NCBI RefSeq assembly: GCF_002117485.1
Contig: NZ_CP021031.1
Location: 1-64,000, forward strand
Reading direction: 5' to 3'
DNA length: 64,000 bases
From: Rhizobium sp. NXC14
GTDB taxonomy: Bacteria; Pseudomonadota; Alphaproteobacteria; Rhizobiales; Rhizobiaceae
Position numbers and translations under genes: made by a program. The notes beneath the pieces are model-generated. The model searched no databases. It was not told the origin of the DNA and saw only the letters and a program-made list of their open reading frames with translations. This document shows, piece after piece, positions 35,885-45,315 of the stretch. Each line of letters opens with the position of its first letter. Position 1 is the stretch's first letter.

Positions 35885-36976
35885 CTATCGCGTGGCGCCA
35901 GCTTGCAGCAGCGAACGCTCGTAGGCGATTTTCCAGTCTTCGTAGTCCTCTCGTACCTCCTGCGCGGCCTTGCGGGCCGTCACATGGAGCCAATCGTCGT
36001 TACGAGTTGCGAGGTCGTCTAGAATCCGCGGCGCGTCTTCGGCGCGCGCCACGTGGATCGCGGCAATGTCAGCGCCCATCGCGGCAAGCAATTCGAGGCC
36101 GTAAGCGCGGGCGTAATCCGAGCCAAGATCGATCTTGGCCGAATCTGCTGCAATCCGACGAACGACGTAGCCAGCATGAACTGTAAGGAACGGGTCGGGA
36201 GAGCGATACGGTCCCCTTGCTAGGCGCATGAAGTCGGGCTTCTTGCCGGCGACGCCGGCAGCCCAGTACCAGGCGGAGGGGACAAGTGCCTTTGCCTCGC
36301 GCACCGCCAGGCCCCCAAGCCACTTGCCCACCGCCACGTAGCGAGGACGCCCGAGGGCGCCACCACCGCGCAGCCAGGTTCCAAATTCCACGTCCATTGC
36401 CTTGTTGGGCAATTTTCCCCGCAAAAGTCTTTCCACCGCCGGCGGCGGGACCACGGGCTGAAGAGTCGCCAGCTCGGATTTGAAAGCCCCGGGGCTGTTG
36501 GTCGGTCGCGTCGTCAAGAATTCAAGCCATGGCGTTTCGTCATCGACAAAACAGGGAGCCGGCGCACGCAGACCGCGTCGGTAGCCCACAAGAATCGCGT
36601 CTGCCCGCTCCCCATTCGAACCCGGTATGTCCTGCGCTAGGCGCGCACTGGTCGCCAGCTGCAGCAGATCGTAGGTGTAGGGCAGGACGGCTGCTTCGTC
36701 GAAATCGTTGACACCCCACACTAGCCGGCCCTCGGCGTCACGCCACGTACCCCAGTTCTCGATGTGCGCATCACCCACGCCGAGAACCCTCGGCGCACGC
36801 GCCAGATCCGGAAATCGATCCTGCGCCTTGCGGGCAAAGCGGAAACATGTCGCGCGGAAGAACCGGAAAGCATTGCGCGCCATGCGACTATGTTTTTTCT
36901 GCAGGCCCTTCTCGTCGACCTCGCACTGGCTTCTCAGCCAAGCTTCGAATCGCTCTACGTCCCTTACGACCGACAT
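35885..36976 (-). CDS. DUF2252 family protein
   Basis: A 363-residue protein of the DUF2252 family: FRFFRATCFRFA, VLGVGDAHIENWGTW, LVWGVNDFDEAAVLPYTYDL and QLATSARLA are family hallmarks. The H-x-E-N and N-D-F-D patterns are reminiscent of the catalytic and metal sites of aminoglycoside-kinase-like folds (HGDxxxxN and DFD), so a small-molecule kinase activity is plausible though not shown. The ATG at 36976 fits the family start. Stands alone between the S1/P1 remnant and a membrane protein gene. Confidence 0.8.
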   Translation of the reverse strand: MSVVRDVERFEAWLRSQCEVDEKGLQKKHSRMARNAFRFFRATCFRFARKAQDRFPDLARAPRVLGVGDAHIENWGTWRDAEGRLVWGVNDFDEAAVLPYTYDLLQLATSARLAQDIPGSNGERADAILVGYRRGLRAPAPCFVDDETPWLEFLTTRPTNSPGAFKSELATLQPVVPPPAVERLLRGKLPNKAMDVEFGTWLRGGGALGRPRYVAVGKWLGGLAVREAKALVPSAWYWAAGVAGKKPDFMRLARGPYRSPDPFLTVHAGYVVRRIAADSAKIDLGSDYARAYGLELLAAMGADIAAIHVARAEDAPRILDDLATRNDDWLHVTARKAAQEVREDYEDWKIAYERSLLQAGATR

Positions 36977-37087
36977 TGACGTCTCTCCTCAGGATTGGCT
37001 GCTCGCACGAAACCACGGACATCGCAGCCGAGGTCTCGATCTGTCCTTGCCTGCTCAATCCCGGTGCGCGACGATCTTGACCAGGAC

Positions 37088-38032
37088 TCAATCGGCTACA
37101 CTAGGCTGCTCCGGGTTTTGCGTCGGCTTCGGACCAGCCGCCCGCAGGCCTAGCGCCTTGCCAAGAGTGTCGAACCAGAATTGCGCGCCCAGTGAGAGGG
37201 CGAAAACTGTCAGCGCCCATCCCACGATATGTTCGCTCCAGTTCCAGGCTCGTTGATGCCAGGCCAGCGCCGTCGTCTGCCGTCGGTCACCAACGCCGCC
37301 AGTAGCTGAGGGATCGTGAAAAAGCAGATCGATTTCCGCACTAGTCCAGCCGATCGGAAGGGTCTGGTCTAGCTCGTTCATAAGACCGTCGATGTTGAAG
37401 TCTCCAGCGTCATGACCGTCCACTTCCGAGCGAGTCTCGTAGGATGCCTCGAACCGGGCCGCCTGGGCCGATATTGCCGCGCGCAAGGCAGGCTGAGCCC
37501 AGATTTGTCGGGCAACCTCAATCGTGTTCGCGTTCACCCCAACCGTTACGACGGCGGCTATCGCCAGTATGACGAGTTGCACGTTTCTCTTGTACCAGCC
37601 TCCGAAGCGGTCCATCGCATTGTCGAACCACTCCTCCAGGGCGGCTCGCAGTTTTTCCACATCGCCTTGCGCCTCACGCAAGAAGGGGCCGAGCGGACCG
37701 TCGACGGAAGAGGACGTGAGGGTGCCTTCCTCCGTTACGATGTCGACGAGCGCCTTCGCGAAGGCTTTCGATGAAATGTAGCTCGGAAGCTTTCCCGGCA
37801 GGGTGAGATTCTTGATCCGTGGCTCAGCATAGACGCGCTTAGCAAGCCCCGACATGGTTGGGTCATTGAGCATCCTTTTGATGCTTTGAAGCAGGTGGCG
37901 GCCGCGCCAGCTGGTGATATTGGCGATGAGCTCTTGGACCACGCTGCACACGAGCGCCAGGAGCAGATACATGAGAGCAAGTCCGATACCAACATCGAGC
38001 GCTGCCGAGCTCAACATATCGTTCTCCATCAT
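37088..38032 (-). CDS. Membrane protein partner of the patatin-like gene
   Basis: A 314-residue protein starting MMENDMLSSAALDVGIGLAL, with a membrane helix at about 10-32, a cytoplasmic region that begins ANITSWRGRHLLQSIKRML and contains AQGDVEKLRAALEEWFDNAM, a second helix at about 170-190 and a third near 265-285. The ATG at 38032 overlaps the stop of the patatin gene (ATGA), so the longer open frame to 38371 is merely patatin antiframe. It presumably anchors or regulates the phospholipase. No family name known to me. Confidence 0.75.
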   Translation of the reverse strand: MMENDMLSSAALDVGIGLALMYLLLALVCSVVQELIANITSWRGRHLLQSIKRMLNDPTMSGLAKRVYAEPRIKNLTLPGKLPSYISSKAFAKALVDIVTEEGTLTSSSVDGPLGPFLREAQGDVEKLRAALEEWFDNAMDRFGGWYKRNVQLVILAIAAVVTVGVNANTIEVARQIWAQPALRAAISAQAARFEASYETRSEVDGHDAGDFNIDGLMNELDQTLPIGWTSAEIDLLFHDPSATGGVGDRRQTTALAWHQRAWNWSEHIVGWALTVFALSLGAQFWFDTLGKALGLRAAGPKPTQNPEQPSVAD

Positions 38033-40092
38033 ATCCCAGGCGGGTCGATCGCCGGAGCGGTGACCCAGTTGCCGATCTGGCGCAAACCCGGCACCCGCCA
38101 GATCGCAGCCGGCTTTCGAGATGCCAGCGTGTAGACGGGATCTCCCGCTCGGTCGGTCCAGGGCGCACGCCAAACGAAGAAGCGCGCGGCCGTCTCTGCC
38201 TGGCAAGCCGCGAGTATCTCGCGAACCTTGCCGATTTCGAGGCCCGTCGCTTTGGCAAGGCCCGCCTCGTTTCTGAAGTCGAATGCCGGATTGAGTAGCG
38301 CGGCGACAACCAGCCGGACTTCGGTGTCGGTGGCGTTTGCAGGCCGCTTCCAGGACTTCGGCAGAACCCATTCGCTCAGTTGATCGCGGCGGACGAGATC
38401 AGACAGAATCGCAAGCCTGACGAAGGTGAAGACGCGCTTTTTCCCGAAATGCAGACCAATCTCCATCAGACGGCGTAATAGCCAGCTCGGTCCCTTCTGG
38501 GCGATGAGCGCGCCCGCGAGCTTTTCAATGCGTCGCTCGATCGCACTCTGCAGTTCCTGGAAATTTGTCTCATCGATGCGCGGCCATTCAGGATAGGGTA
38601 CCTCCTCGGCCGCATCGCCAAGAAGAGGGATGATCTGGAACGTCGCCCGGCCATCGATGTCACGCCCACGGAACACGGTGCTATCGCGAGCGGCCGCCGG
38701 CCAGGATATTATAATCTTATTTTCGCCATAGAGGACAAATGAGTCCTTTAGGAATTTCTGGCAATTGCGTCGGCCAAGCTGGTAGTCGTGTTCGCGAAAG
38801 GTGCGTGCGAGAAAGCCGCCGAAGCCGCCCAGCAACCCGGATGCGATAGCATAGGGCTCCTCAAGTCCACCGGGTGGGACCCGATGCGGGCAGATCAGGA
38901 AGCGGCTGAATATGCCGTCGGTTGCGGCAACCGCCACCTCCGAAGGTTTGAACTGTGTCTGGGCCCGCAGGGCGGGAAGAAGCGCCATCAGGACGCTCAT
39001 CAGGTCGCCCCCCGGCTGGCCATCAGGCGGAAACGGAGGCGGCTCGGGGAAAGGATCGATCATTATTACAGCGCGATCGGCGTCCTCGCCGCTGCGCGGG
39101 TTGGGTTTGCCCGGCTTCTCCATGAGGCAGTACCGCGCGAATTCAAATGGCTCGTTGTTGATCAGTCCGCCATCGACTGTCGTAAAAGGAAACAACCGTT
39201 CCCCTGTCCAGCCTTTCGGCCATGCAGGTGTCATGCGTTCCTTGACATAGCCGGCGTCGGCAAGCGGCCAGTTGCGGCCCGTGTAGTCGTCAACGCGAGC
39301 GCTCCATTCGCGCGCTGCAAGGCCCAGCGGGAAGGCTGCCGACGCTACCGCGCCTAGTGAGTAGTCATTCCAGTCTCCGCTCGGCTGTCCATCGACGAGC
39401 AGGTTCTTAACCTTGAGCACACGGCCGGTGTCTGTGTCGGCAAAGGCGCTCGTGCTGTTCCAGTTCCCCAGTCCGAGCACGCGGTAGTGAATTCGGTCAC
39501 CGTGGCTCATCATGCCATAATCGCCGCCGGTGAAATTCACCGAGTACGGCACGCCACGCAGGTTGGAAATTGTCAGGTATATGTCGAGCTTGGAAGAAAT
39601 ATAGGGATAGGGATCTGCAATCGCCTTAACCTTTAGCGCAGCGTCCTTGATGGATATCAGCACCTTGCTGTTCAGGGCGGAAATGACATCGGCACCGTTC
39701 TCAAGATCGCTCGTATTGAGAAAGTCCGATTGCCCCGCCGACGAAAGCATTTGCGGGCGGACCACCCAGGCATCATAGAGGTTCGGCAGCAGAAATTTGT
39801 ACTTCTGCTTCGAGTTTCCCTCCCGATCGGCAGGCGTCGGTTGGACGCCACCCGCGAGAGCAACAGCGCCCAACGCTCCTGTGATCGCACCGGCAGAAGC
39901 GCCGGTGATGACCTTGATAGCGGCGCGATGATTTGGAATGATCTGCACGCAATTTGGATCGTTTCTGGCCGCCTCCCAAGCTTCAAGCGCCTGGACCAAA
40001 AAATCGAATACGCCGGCGGAATAGGCGCCTGCAGAAATCGCGCCAGCCATAGCTAGGCCAATCTGAAATTCCTGCTGGCTTTCGGTAGCCAT
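38029..40092 (-). CDS. Patatin-like phospholipase
   Basis: A 687-residue patatin-family lipid hydrolase. GLAMAGAISAGAYSAGVFDF near residue 12 is the glycine-rich oxyanion loop, ITGASAGAITGAL near 67 the GxSxG nucleophile elbow, and VDGGLINNEPFEFAR near 305 the DGG with the dyad Asp. The long C-terminal half is unlike simple patatins and ends with a winged-helix-like segment (GLAKATGLEIGKVREILAAC). ATG at 40092 has GGAGA at the right distance; an upstream ATG at 40134 has none. Coupled by four bases to the membrane protein gene. Could be a membrane-attacking effector or a lipid-metabolism enzyme. Confidence 0.85.
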   Translation of the reverse strand: MATESQQEFQIGLAMAGAISAGAYSAGVFDFLVQALEAWEAARNDPNCVQIIPNHRAAIKVITGASAGAITGALGAVALAGGVQPTPADREGNSKQKYKFLLPNLYDAWVVRPQMLSSAGQSDFLNTSDLENGADVISALNSKVLISIKDAALKVKAIADPYPYISSKLDIYLTISNLRGVPYSVNFTGGDYGMMSHGDRIHYRVLGLGNWNSTSAFADTDTGRVLKVKNLLVDGQPSGDWNDYSLGAVASAAFPLGLAAREWSARVDDYTGRNWPLADAGYVKERMTPAWPKGWTGERLFPFTTVDGGLINNEPFEFARYCLMEKPGKPNPRSGEDADRAVIMIDPFPEPPPFPPDGQPGGDLMSVLMALLPALRAQTQFKPSEVAVAATDGIFSRFLICPHRVPPGGLEEPYAIASGLLGGFGGFLARTFREHDYQLGRRNCQKFLKDSFVLYGENKIIISWPAAARDSTVFRGRDIDGRATFQIIPLLGDAAEEVPYPEWPRIDETNFQELQSAIERRIEKLAGALIAQKGPSWLLRRLMEIGLHFGKKRVFTFVRLAILSDLVRRDQLSEWVLPKSWKRPANATDTEVRLVVAALLNPAFDFRNEAGLAKATGLEIGKVREILAACQAETAARFFVWRAPWTDRAGDPVYTLASRKPAAIWRVPGLRQIGNWVTAPAIDPPGI

Positions 40093-40550
40093 AGTTTTCT
40101 CCGGACACCAGTACACGGAATGCGGAAGGTTCATTCCGAAGTGACACTAAAGGCACTTGGATTCATAACTTGTAACCCTAATAAAGCGAACTTCGGCAGA
40201 AATGCATATTAAAGTTTAGTGCTCATTATCTCATAAAAACGGAGTACAACCTTATGGGCTCATCTATTTGTTTACATCATTAGTAGTAGCGCTATTCGTT
40301 AGCCCATCTCACTAAGGCGAATTTACAATTTAAAATGGCATCGTAGGATGTTTATCTGCAGCCCAAGAGGACGAAACGACTTCGTCCGCCTGTTCCCGGC
40401 GCAGCTGTCGGCGCGGTGCTCGGCGCGAGGCATTACCTGCCCCGGCTGATGGGCAAGGGCGATAAGCAGTCGAAACTGCTAGAACCCACATCTTTGGGGG
40501 CGTCATTATTGATCTTGAGGAAATATTACTGCGTGTAGGGGGGGAGTAAC
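40093..40550. other. AT-rich spacer upstream of divergent genes
   Basis: About 460 bases without a supported gene, between the divergent patatin and peptidoglycan-hydrolase genes. The left part (40140-40345) is markedly richer in A+T than its surroundings. The right part contains a fragment readable as [20 protein letters not shown] but without start codon or ribosome site, which may be a gene remnant. Confidence 0.4.
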
Positions 40551-42020
40551 ATGGGAAAGACCACTGCGCAGCTCAGAGAATTATGGGCACAGTTTCGATG
40601 CGACGAACACAAGATGGTCGTTATACCGTTTGGTCCTGACCGGATTCGGGTCGCTCCGCCGACGACAGCTGCCTGGGACGCGCTTTCGGCAGTGCTCGAA
40701 GCGCATCAGTACAGGATCCGAACTGACGATACCGATAGCTACAACTGTCGGGAGATCACAGGAGGGACCGGCCCGAGCCTTCACTCGTTTGGTATTGCCT
40801 TGGACGTTAATTGGAAGACCAATCCCTACATGAAGACGCCCGATAAACGGCAGGTCCGCTTCTCAGACAAGCCGACGCAGGAGTTGCGTGCCCTTGATGT
40901 CAAGGCTCATATCGCCGATACCGACATGACTGTTGAAATGATCGATGATGTGCTGGCGATAAAGACGAAGAACGGGGTACAGGTTTTCAACTGGGGTGGG
41001 CACTATAACACGGCCAAGGACTGCATGCATTTCGAGTTGGACCTGTCCCCGGAGGAACTTGCAGCTGGCATCGATCATGACACGGTTCGCGGATGGCCAA
41101 CCTCCGGCCTTTTCTCAGCCGCTGCAGACGGTGCAGATCCCGCATTGCCATTGTTGCCGACCATTGGAGCGGGCGCGATCGTGATGCCGCCTCAATCAGC
41201 AATCGGCTCATCCGACGATTCGTTCGTCGTCATTGCGCGCGGCGGGCTTAGACTGCGCTCAACGCCCAGCGAGAGCGGCGACGTCGCAAGGACGCTGCCG
41301 ACAGGGACATTACTAAAAGTCTTGAGACGTGATGGTGATTGGGCGCTGGTCGATCTTCAAGGCGACGGGCAAGCGGACGGCTATGTTTTTTATAGCTATT
41401 TGAAGCGCGCCGACGCTTCGGCGGAACCAGCAGCGGCGGTCAATGCTATCGATCAGAGCAGGGATTTTTCAACTGACTTGGTCTCTAGGATGTTTCCCCA
41501 GACACCGAAAGCCAATATTGCAGCAAATCTTCCCTTCGTCCTTATGGGCCTGCGTTCCCGCCAGATCGCGGACGCGACGATGGTGCTGATGGCACTTGCG
41601 ACCATAAGGGCGGAAACGGAAGGATTTCTGCCGATCTCTGAGGGAATCAGTAAATACAACACGCTCCATACGCCATTTGATCTCTATGAGGGCAGGCTTG
41701 GCAACAACGTGGCTGGGGACGGTCCACGATTTAAGGGTCGGGGATATGTCCAACTGACGGGTCGGGCTAATTATCGCCGTATTGGAGATCAGATCGGCGT
41801 CGATCTAATTGCTGACCCAGGCCACGCCAACGACCCGGCGACGGCCGGGCTCATTCTTGCGCAATTCCTGAGCAACGCCGAAAATCGTGTTCGTGGCGCG
41901 CTTGCCAGCAATGACCTCTATGCGGCGCGTCGCCTCGTCAACGGCGGCACGCACGGCTTTGACCGGTTCAAGGATGCCTATGAGCGGGGCTGGGCGGCGC
42001 TCGGGCTGCACAACGCGTGA
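40551..42020 (+). CDS. Three-domain peptidoglycan hydrolase (M15 peptidase, SH3b, GH19)
   Basis: A 489-residue protein with three parts. Residues about 20-185 are a VanY/M15-type D-Ala-D-Ala carboxypeptidase-like domain (LHSFGIALDVNW and DCMHFEL hold the zinc ligands). About 225-290 is a bacterial SH3 domain (GLRLRSTPSESGDVARTLPT). About 310-485 is a GH19 lysozyme/chitinase domain (ATIRAETEGF with a candidate catalytic Glu, then FKGRGYVQLTGRANY). There is no signal peptide, so export would need lysis, a holin or a specialised secretion system, as with phage endolysins. The sequence GGGGGGAG precedes the ATG. Confidence 0.85.
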   Translation: MGKTTAQLRELWAQFRCDEHKMVVIPFGPDRIRVAPPTTAAWDALSAVLEAHQYRIRTDDTDSYNCREITGGTGPSLHSFGIALDVNWKTNPYMKTPDKRQVRFSDKPTQELRALDVKAHIADTDMTVEMIDDVLAIKTKNGVQVFNWGGHYNTAKDCMHFELDLSPEELAAGIDHDTVRGWPTSGLFSAAADGADPALPLLPTIGAGAIVMPPQSAIGSSDDSFVVIARGGLRLRSTPSESGDVARTLPTGTLLKVLRRDGDWALVDLQGDGQADGYVFYSYLKRADASAEPAAAVNAIDQSRDFSTDLVSRMFPQTPKANIAANLPFVLMGLRSRQIADATMVLMALATIRAETEGFLPISEGISKYNTLHTPFDLYEGRLGNNVAGDGPRFKGRGYVQLTGRANYRRIGDQIGVDLIADPGHANDPATAGLILAQFLSNAENRVRGALASNDLYAARRLVNGGTHGFDRFKDAYERGWAALGLHNA

Positions 42021-42082
42021 CCGCCGACGCCACTGTGAAGTGTTTCAATTATTGAAGGCTAGATTTTCTTGGGGGAGGGAAA

Positions 42083-42697
42083 ATGGCTGGTAGAAACGTT
42101 CTTCGCGCTCGAAAGCCAAAGGCCACGAATTTCGTTGAGAGGGTGCGAGGTTCGACCCTCATTCTAGCGTTTGGCGCCCTGGCCGGTGCCCTAACGGTTA
42201 GCGCATCAACAACCGATTCCGTCGATAAACTGCTCGTCTGGGCAGGCCTTAAGAAAAATGCATTGCAACTCGCAGAAGATGACAAACGAGGCGAATTTTC
42301 ACGAGCCTTAACCCGTCTCGCATGGAAGAGACTGTTCTGGACGCGGCGTGTCATTCTTACTGAAAAATATAGCTACGATCAGAGTGAAAAAGACAAAACG
42401 TGGGACGCTTACCTGACAACGGTCGACGCCTGGAATGAGAATCTGATGATCAACATCGTAGGATTGAACCGCTACTATCTTGGCAAGGGCGAGGTATTTG
42501 AAGGGAGCATCCAACCGAAATTCGGAACGATTCATTATTGCCTGGAACGTATCCGGCACCCTTCATCGAACATAGAGTGCAAACTCTCGCCCGACTCCAG
42601 TATCGGGAGCTTAGAGACGGCGGTTGATGAGCTAAACTTCTCTCTCTACGGGTTCGTTTGCGGTCTTTCAGATGAAGACCAACGGTGTTCTCTGTGA
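42083..42697 (+). CDS. Single-helix membrane protein, unknown
   Basis: A 204-residue protein with one membrane helix at about 24-45 (STLILAFGALAGALTVSAST) and a soluble remainder with five Cys in its last ~50 residues, ending DEDQRCSL. GGGGGAGGG lies just before the ATG. It follows the peptidoglycan hydrolase by 62 bases in the same direction and may be an accessory or immunity-type protein for it. No family recognised. Confidence 0.6.
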   Translation: MAGRNVLRARKPKATNFVERVRGSTLILAFGALAGALTVSASTTDSVDKLLVWAGLKKNALQLAEDDKRGEFSRALTRLAWKRLFWTRRVILTEKYSYDQSEKDKTWDAYLTTVDAWNENLMINIVGLNRYYLGKGEVFEGSIQPKFGTIHYCLERIRHPSSNIECKLSPDSSIGSLETAVDELNFSLYGFVCGLSDEDQRCSL

Positions 42698-42709
42698 GTT
42701 GTCCTTAGC

Positions 42710-42919
42710 TCATCTCATAGCACCGACGAGGGTAGAGCCTTTCCTCCCAGCAGGACCTGTTTTTTCCCGCCGCGCCTGGTTGCTTGTCCTCGTTAGGAGC
42801 TGCTCAACGGCAATGCTGATGATAATGCCGACAAACAGCCCGGCGACGAACAGTTCCGGCTTTTCGAAGTCTGCAACAGTTACACCTCCCCCATCTGGCA
42901 GTATGATTTTGGACTTCAC
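42710..42919 (-). CDS. Short membrane protein, truncated paralogue of the DUF2726 gene N-terminus
   Basis: A 69-residue frame from a GTG: GGGVTVADFEKPELFVAGLF then VGIIISIAVEQLLTRTSNQA. The same block (GGITIADFEKPELLIAALF, VGIIIGMAVEQFLTATSRQA) forms the membrane anchor of the DUF2726 protein at 46069-46794, so this is a copy of that anchor without the nuclease-like domain. It starts one base after the stop of the decayed gene upstream and faces the 42083 gene. May be functional as a small membrane protein or simply a remnant. Confidence 0.5.
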   Translation of the reverse strand: MKSKIILPDGGGVTVADFEKPELFVAGLFVGIIISIAVEQLLTRTSNQARREKTGPAGRKGSTLVGAMR

Positions 42920-42920
42920 T

Positions 42921-43493
42921 TCATTTGTACAAATCGAGATCCGTAACTGACAGACGCTCTAGCGATTGCTTTTTCTGGCGATCGGCCGACACCATACCGC
43001 CAGCGAACGCCGTCTCGACCAGCTCTTTCGCCTTCGCCGGCAGGCGCATTTTGTCGGACGTAATAAGGTCTGGGCATACGAGAACCGTCCGACGGAATGC
43101 GGCGAGAGCCTCTTCTGCCGGTTTGATTTGTCCTGCCAGTATTGCCTTCTTCAGATCGTCGAAACCCGCGCGGAAAGCTTCTATTTCTCCCCAAGAATGG
43201 TCACCCGCCTGAAGCTGACGGCCATCCCTTCACAGCCGTCGGCGCGGGACGTCAGGCTGGCCGCCGGCATGACGTCAACGGTTGATGTGACTACCGGCGA
43301 ACGCGGTTGATCAGCTACTTCTTTGAACCACTTACTAAGGCGATGCACGATAGCTTGCGCGAGCGGTGATACCGCACCATCCGAACTGAACGAATATTCT
43401 TTAAGGATTGTTTTGGCGCTCTACCTGTCGTCGAAGTTCGCGCTAAAGAAAATTTCCCGCAGCAGTTGACTGCTGAATACAAAAAGGCATTAT
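42921..43493 (-). pseudogene. Decayed protein-coding gene of unknown family
   Basis: Natural-looking sense runs through three open pieces on the minus strand. The first, from about 43493, reads FVFSSQLLREIFFSANFDDR and ends in a TAG; the same frame continues SAKTILKEYSFSSDGAVSPL, WFKEVADQPRSPVVTSTVDV to LGE near 43183. There a one-base shift leads to IEAFRAGFDDLKKAILAGQI, PAEEALAAFRRTVLVCPDLI and a final LSVTDLDLYK, with TGA at 42921. No start codon is found. Two lesions and a missing 5' end mark a pseudogene; the parent family is not known to me. Confidence 0.5.
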
Positions 43494-43905
43494 TAAGTAA
43501 TAGGTTAAGGATGTCTGGGGTGCTCTTGGCGATTTTGTTGAGAGATGAGGGGTGTTTGCCTGAAAATCTAGATTGACGCGTCAGAAATTCGTTGATGCGA
43601 CAGGTTTCAGCAATGTCGAGCCGAGCGGCGTTTCTGTGTCCTGGTCGAGCCAGGACTGGGACTGCTTTTGCGCCGCGAGTGACATGGCTGAGCTGTCTCG
43701 TTGAAGCCGGACGGTATCACCGTAACGGCGGGTATCAGGTGCGGAACAACGGGTTCATGGGCAGGAGGTGATGTGGCTCATGGGGCTATGCAGCATCCGA
43801 CTGAAATTAGAGGGGTAACCATCTGCGGGGGATGGTGTCGCCGGGTGGATGGGGAAACTCGAAATCGAGATTTGGCGAAGCTGGATCAGATCTGGGGGAA
43901 TTGGC
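43494..43905. other. No gene seen
   Basis: About 410 bases between the decayed gene and the membrane protein gene at 43906. Open frames here lack ribosome sites and similarity. It contains the presumed promoter of the three-gene set that follows. Confidence 0.4.
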
Positions 43906-44616
43906 ATGAATTCAAGAACGTCCGCACGCCGGAAATTGCTTGTCGGGCAGATCAACATCAACAACCTACTGGGATTTGCATTCGGAGTCACGTTTGTGGC
44001 CGTGATGCTGGTTTTCGCCACACAGTACCCCAATCCGACACCCAGCCAATTGTTTACATTTGTTGTGGTGCTTGGTTTGGCCGCGGCTGGTGTTGGCGCC
44101 ATCTTACCGGGTGTTCTTGGCATTGAGTGGAAAGGTCCGGGAGGTGTGCCTGCGATACGGGCAGGGGGCGCCTTGGCTCTTTTTGTTTTGGTTTTCCTGT
44201 TCCGGCCGACAATCGAAGGCGCTACGGTCAAATTCGTTCCGCCCGCCGCATCGCCTGAGCCTATCGCACTGTCGTATCTGGCTGCGTCCGACTCCGGAAA
44301 CATAACGCAGGCATGGTCCGAGCTGGACGACGCCGCCAAGGGTATCGTGATAGGATCCCGGGACGATATGGAGCGGATGTATAAGGACTTCGTGACGCGC
44401 CTCGGCCAGGTCCAATCACGTAAACTGATGGGCACCGGTGGAGCTGAATCGCCGCCTGGATACCCGCTCGGCCTGTATCGAGTGCTGAATTATCGCACTA
44501 AATTTGCGAACGACGGCGGCAAGTGTCGACTTGAAGCCGTCACCGTGCGGGCTACCCAGGATCTGATCTGGAAAGTCTTCAGCCACCTGATTTCCCCTAC
44601 GACAATCGATTGTTGA
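43906..44616 (+). CDS. Membrane protein with C-terminal DUF4019-like domain
   Basis: A 236-residue protein starting MNSRTSARRKLLVG, with GGGGGAA before the ATG. Membrane helices lie at about 18-38, 50-70 and 84-103. The C-terminal part (AWSELDDAAKGIVIGSRDDM, YKDFVTRLGQVQSRKLMG, then LYRVLNYRTKFANDGG) resembles the DUF4019 group of small exported or anchored domains, with a Cys near the extreme end. First of a three-gene set with a papain-like protease and a lipoprotein, all probably acting at the cell envelope. Confidence 0.6.
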   Translation: MNSRTSARRKLLVGQININNLLGFAFGVTFVAVMLVFATQYPNPTPSQLFTFVVVLGLAAAGVGAILPGVLGIEWKGPGGVPAIRAGGALALFVLVFLFRPTIEGATVKFVPPAASPEPIALSYLAASDSGNITQAWSELDDAAKGIVIGSRDDMERMYKDFVTRLGQVQSRKLMGTGGAESPPGYPLGLYRVLNYRTKFANDGGKCRLEAVTVRATQDLIWKVFSHLISPTTIDC

Positions 44617-44626
44617 GGATTTAGCC

Positions 44627-45283
44627 ATGGACAGGAGAACGTTCGTGAAAGGTGGTCTGGCATGTTTGGTGGGTGGACATCTGGATGTGCCAGCCGCGCG
44701 CGCGTATCAGCAGTGTGTTGGCGCGCCGAATTTCACCGGACAATTGTGCGAAGCAGGTATAGCCCCGCCTGCGTTTGTACATACGTATCACAACCAGACA
44801 TCGAGCATGTGGTGCTGGGCAGCATCCATCTCGATGATCTTTAGCTATTATGGTTATTCCGTCAGTCAGCAGCGAATTGTCAGCGAAGCGTTTGGCTCGC
44901 CGCTGAATTTACCGGCCAATGGAACGCTGATTTCAGCGCAGCTCAGCAAGGAATGGACCGATGACGACGGGCGCACTTTCTCGGCCGAACTCGAGGGCGT
45001 TTACGATGTTGATACCGGCACACTTGGTATTACCAACTCGATGATAGTCGACGCACTTTCATCGGAGCGCCCACTGCTCATGGGTAATGTCTCCCATGCC
45101 ATGGTGCTGGTTTCGGCAGCATACATGCCGACGTCGCCGGAGCCAACTGTCGTCAATGTAGGTTTGCTGGACCCTTACCCGGGCATGGGCGCACGCGGAG
45201 CTCAGGGCCCGGCTGAAATGGTGCCGATGCACATGGGCGGTGCGCTTCGATACTTGGCACTGCCTCGAATTGAGGAGGTGTGA
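44627..45283 (+). CDS. Tat-type exported papain-like cysteine protease
   Basis: A 218-residue protein. The N-terminus MDRRTFVKGGLACLVGG is a twin-arginine signal, with cleavage likely after ARA near residue 25. The mature part has SSMWCWAASISMIFSYYGY around residue 60 with the catalytic Cys, NVSHAMVLVSA with the His, and LLDPYP with the Asp, the order of papain-like/C39-C70-like peptidases. It starts ten bases after the preceding stop. It could process or deliver envelope or secreted proteins. Substrate unknown. Confidence 0.75.
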   Translation: MDRRTFVKGGLACLVGGHLDVPAARAYQQCVGAPNFTGQLCEAGIAPPAFVHTYHNQTSSMWCWAASISMIFSYYGYSVSQQRIVSEAFGSPLNLPANGTLISAQLSKEWTDDDGRTFSAELEGVYDVDTGTLGITNSMIVDALSSERPLLMGNVSHAMVLVSAAYMPTSPEPTVVNVGLLDPYPGMGARGAQGPAEMVPMHMGGALRYLALPRIEEV

Positions 45284-45315
45284 ATGAAATTGGGGGAACC
45301 CTCAGGGGTCGGACG

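Noticed and set aside
38033..38371. N-terminal extension of the membrane protein gene
   Set aside because: Lies wholly inside the patatin gene in another frame; the ATG at 38032 overlapping the patatin stop is the natural start.
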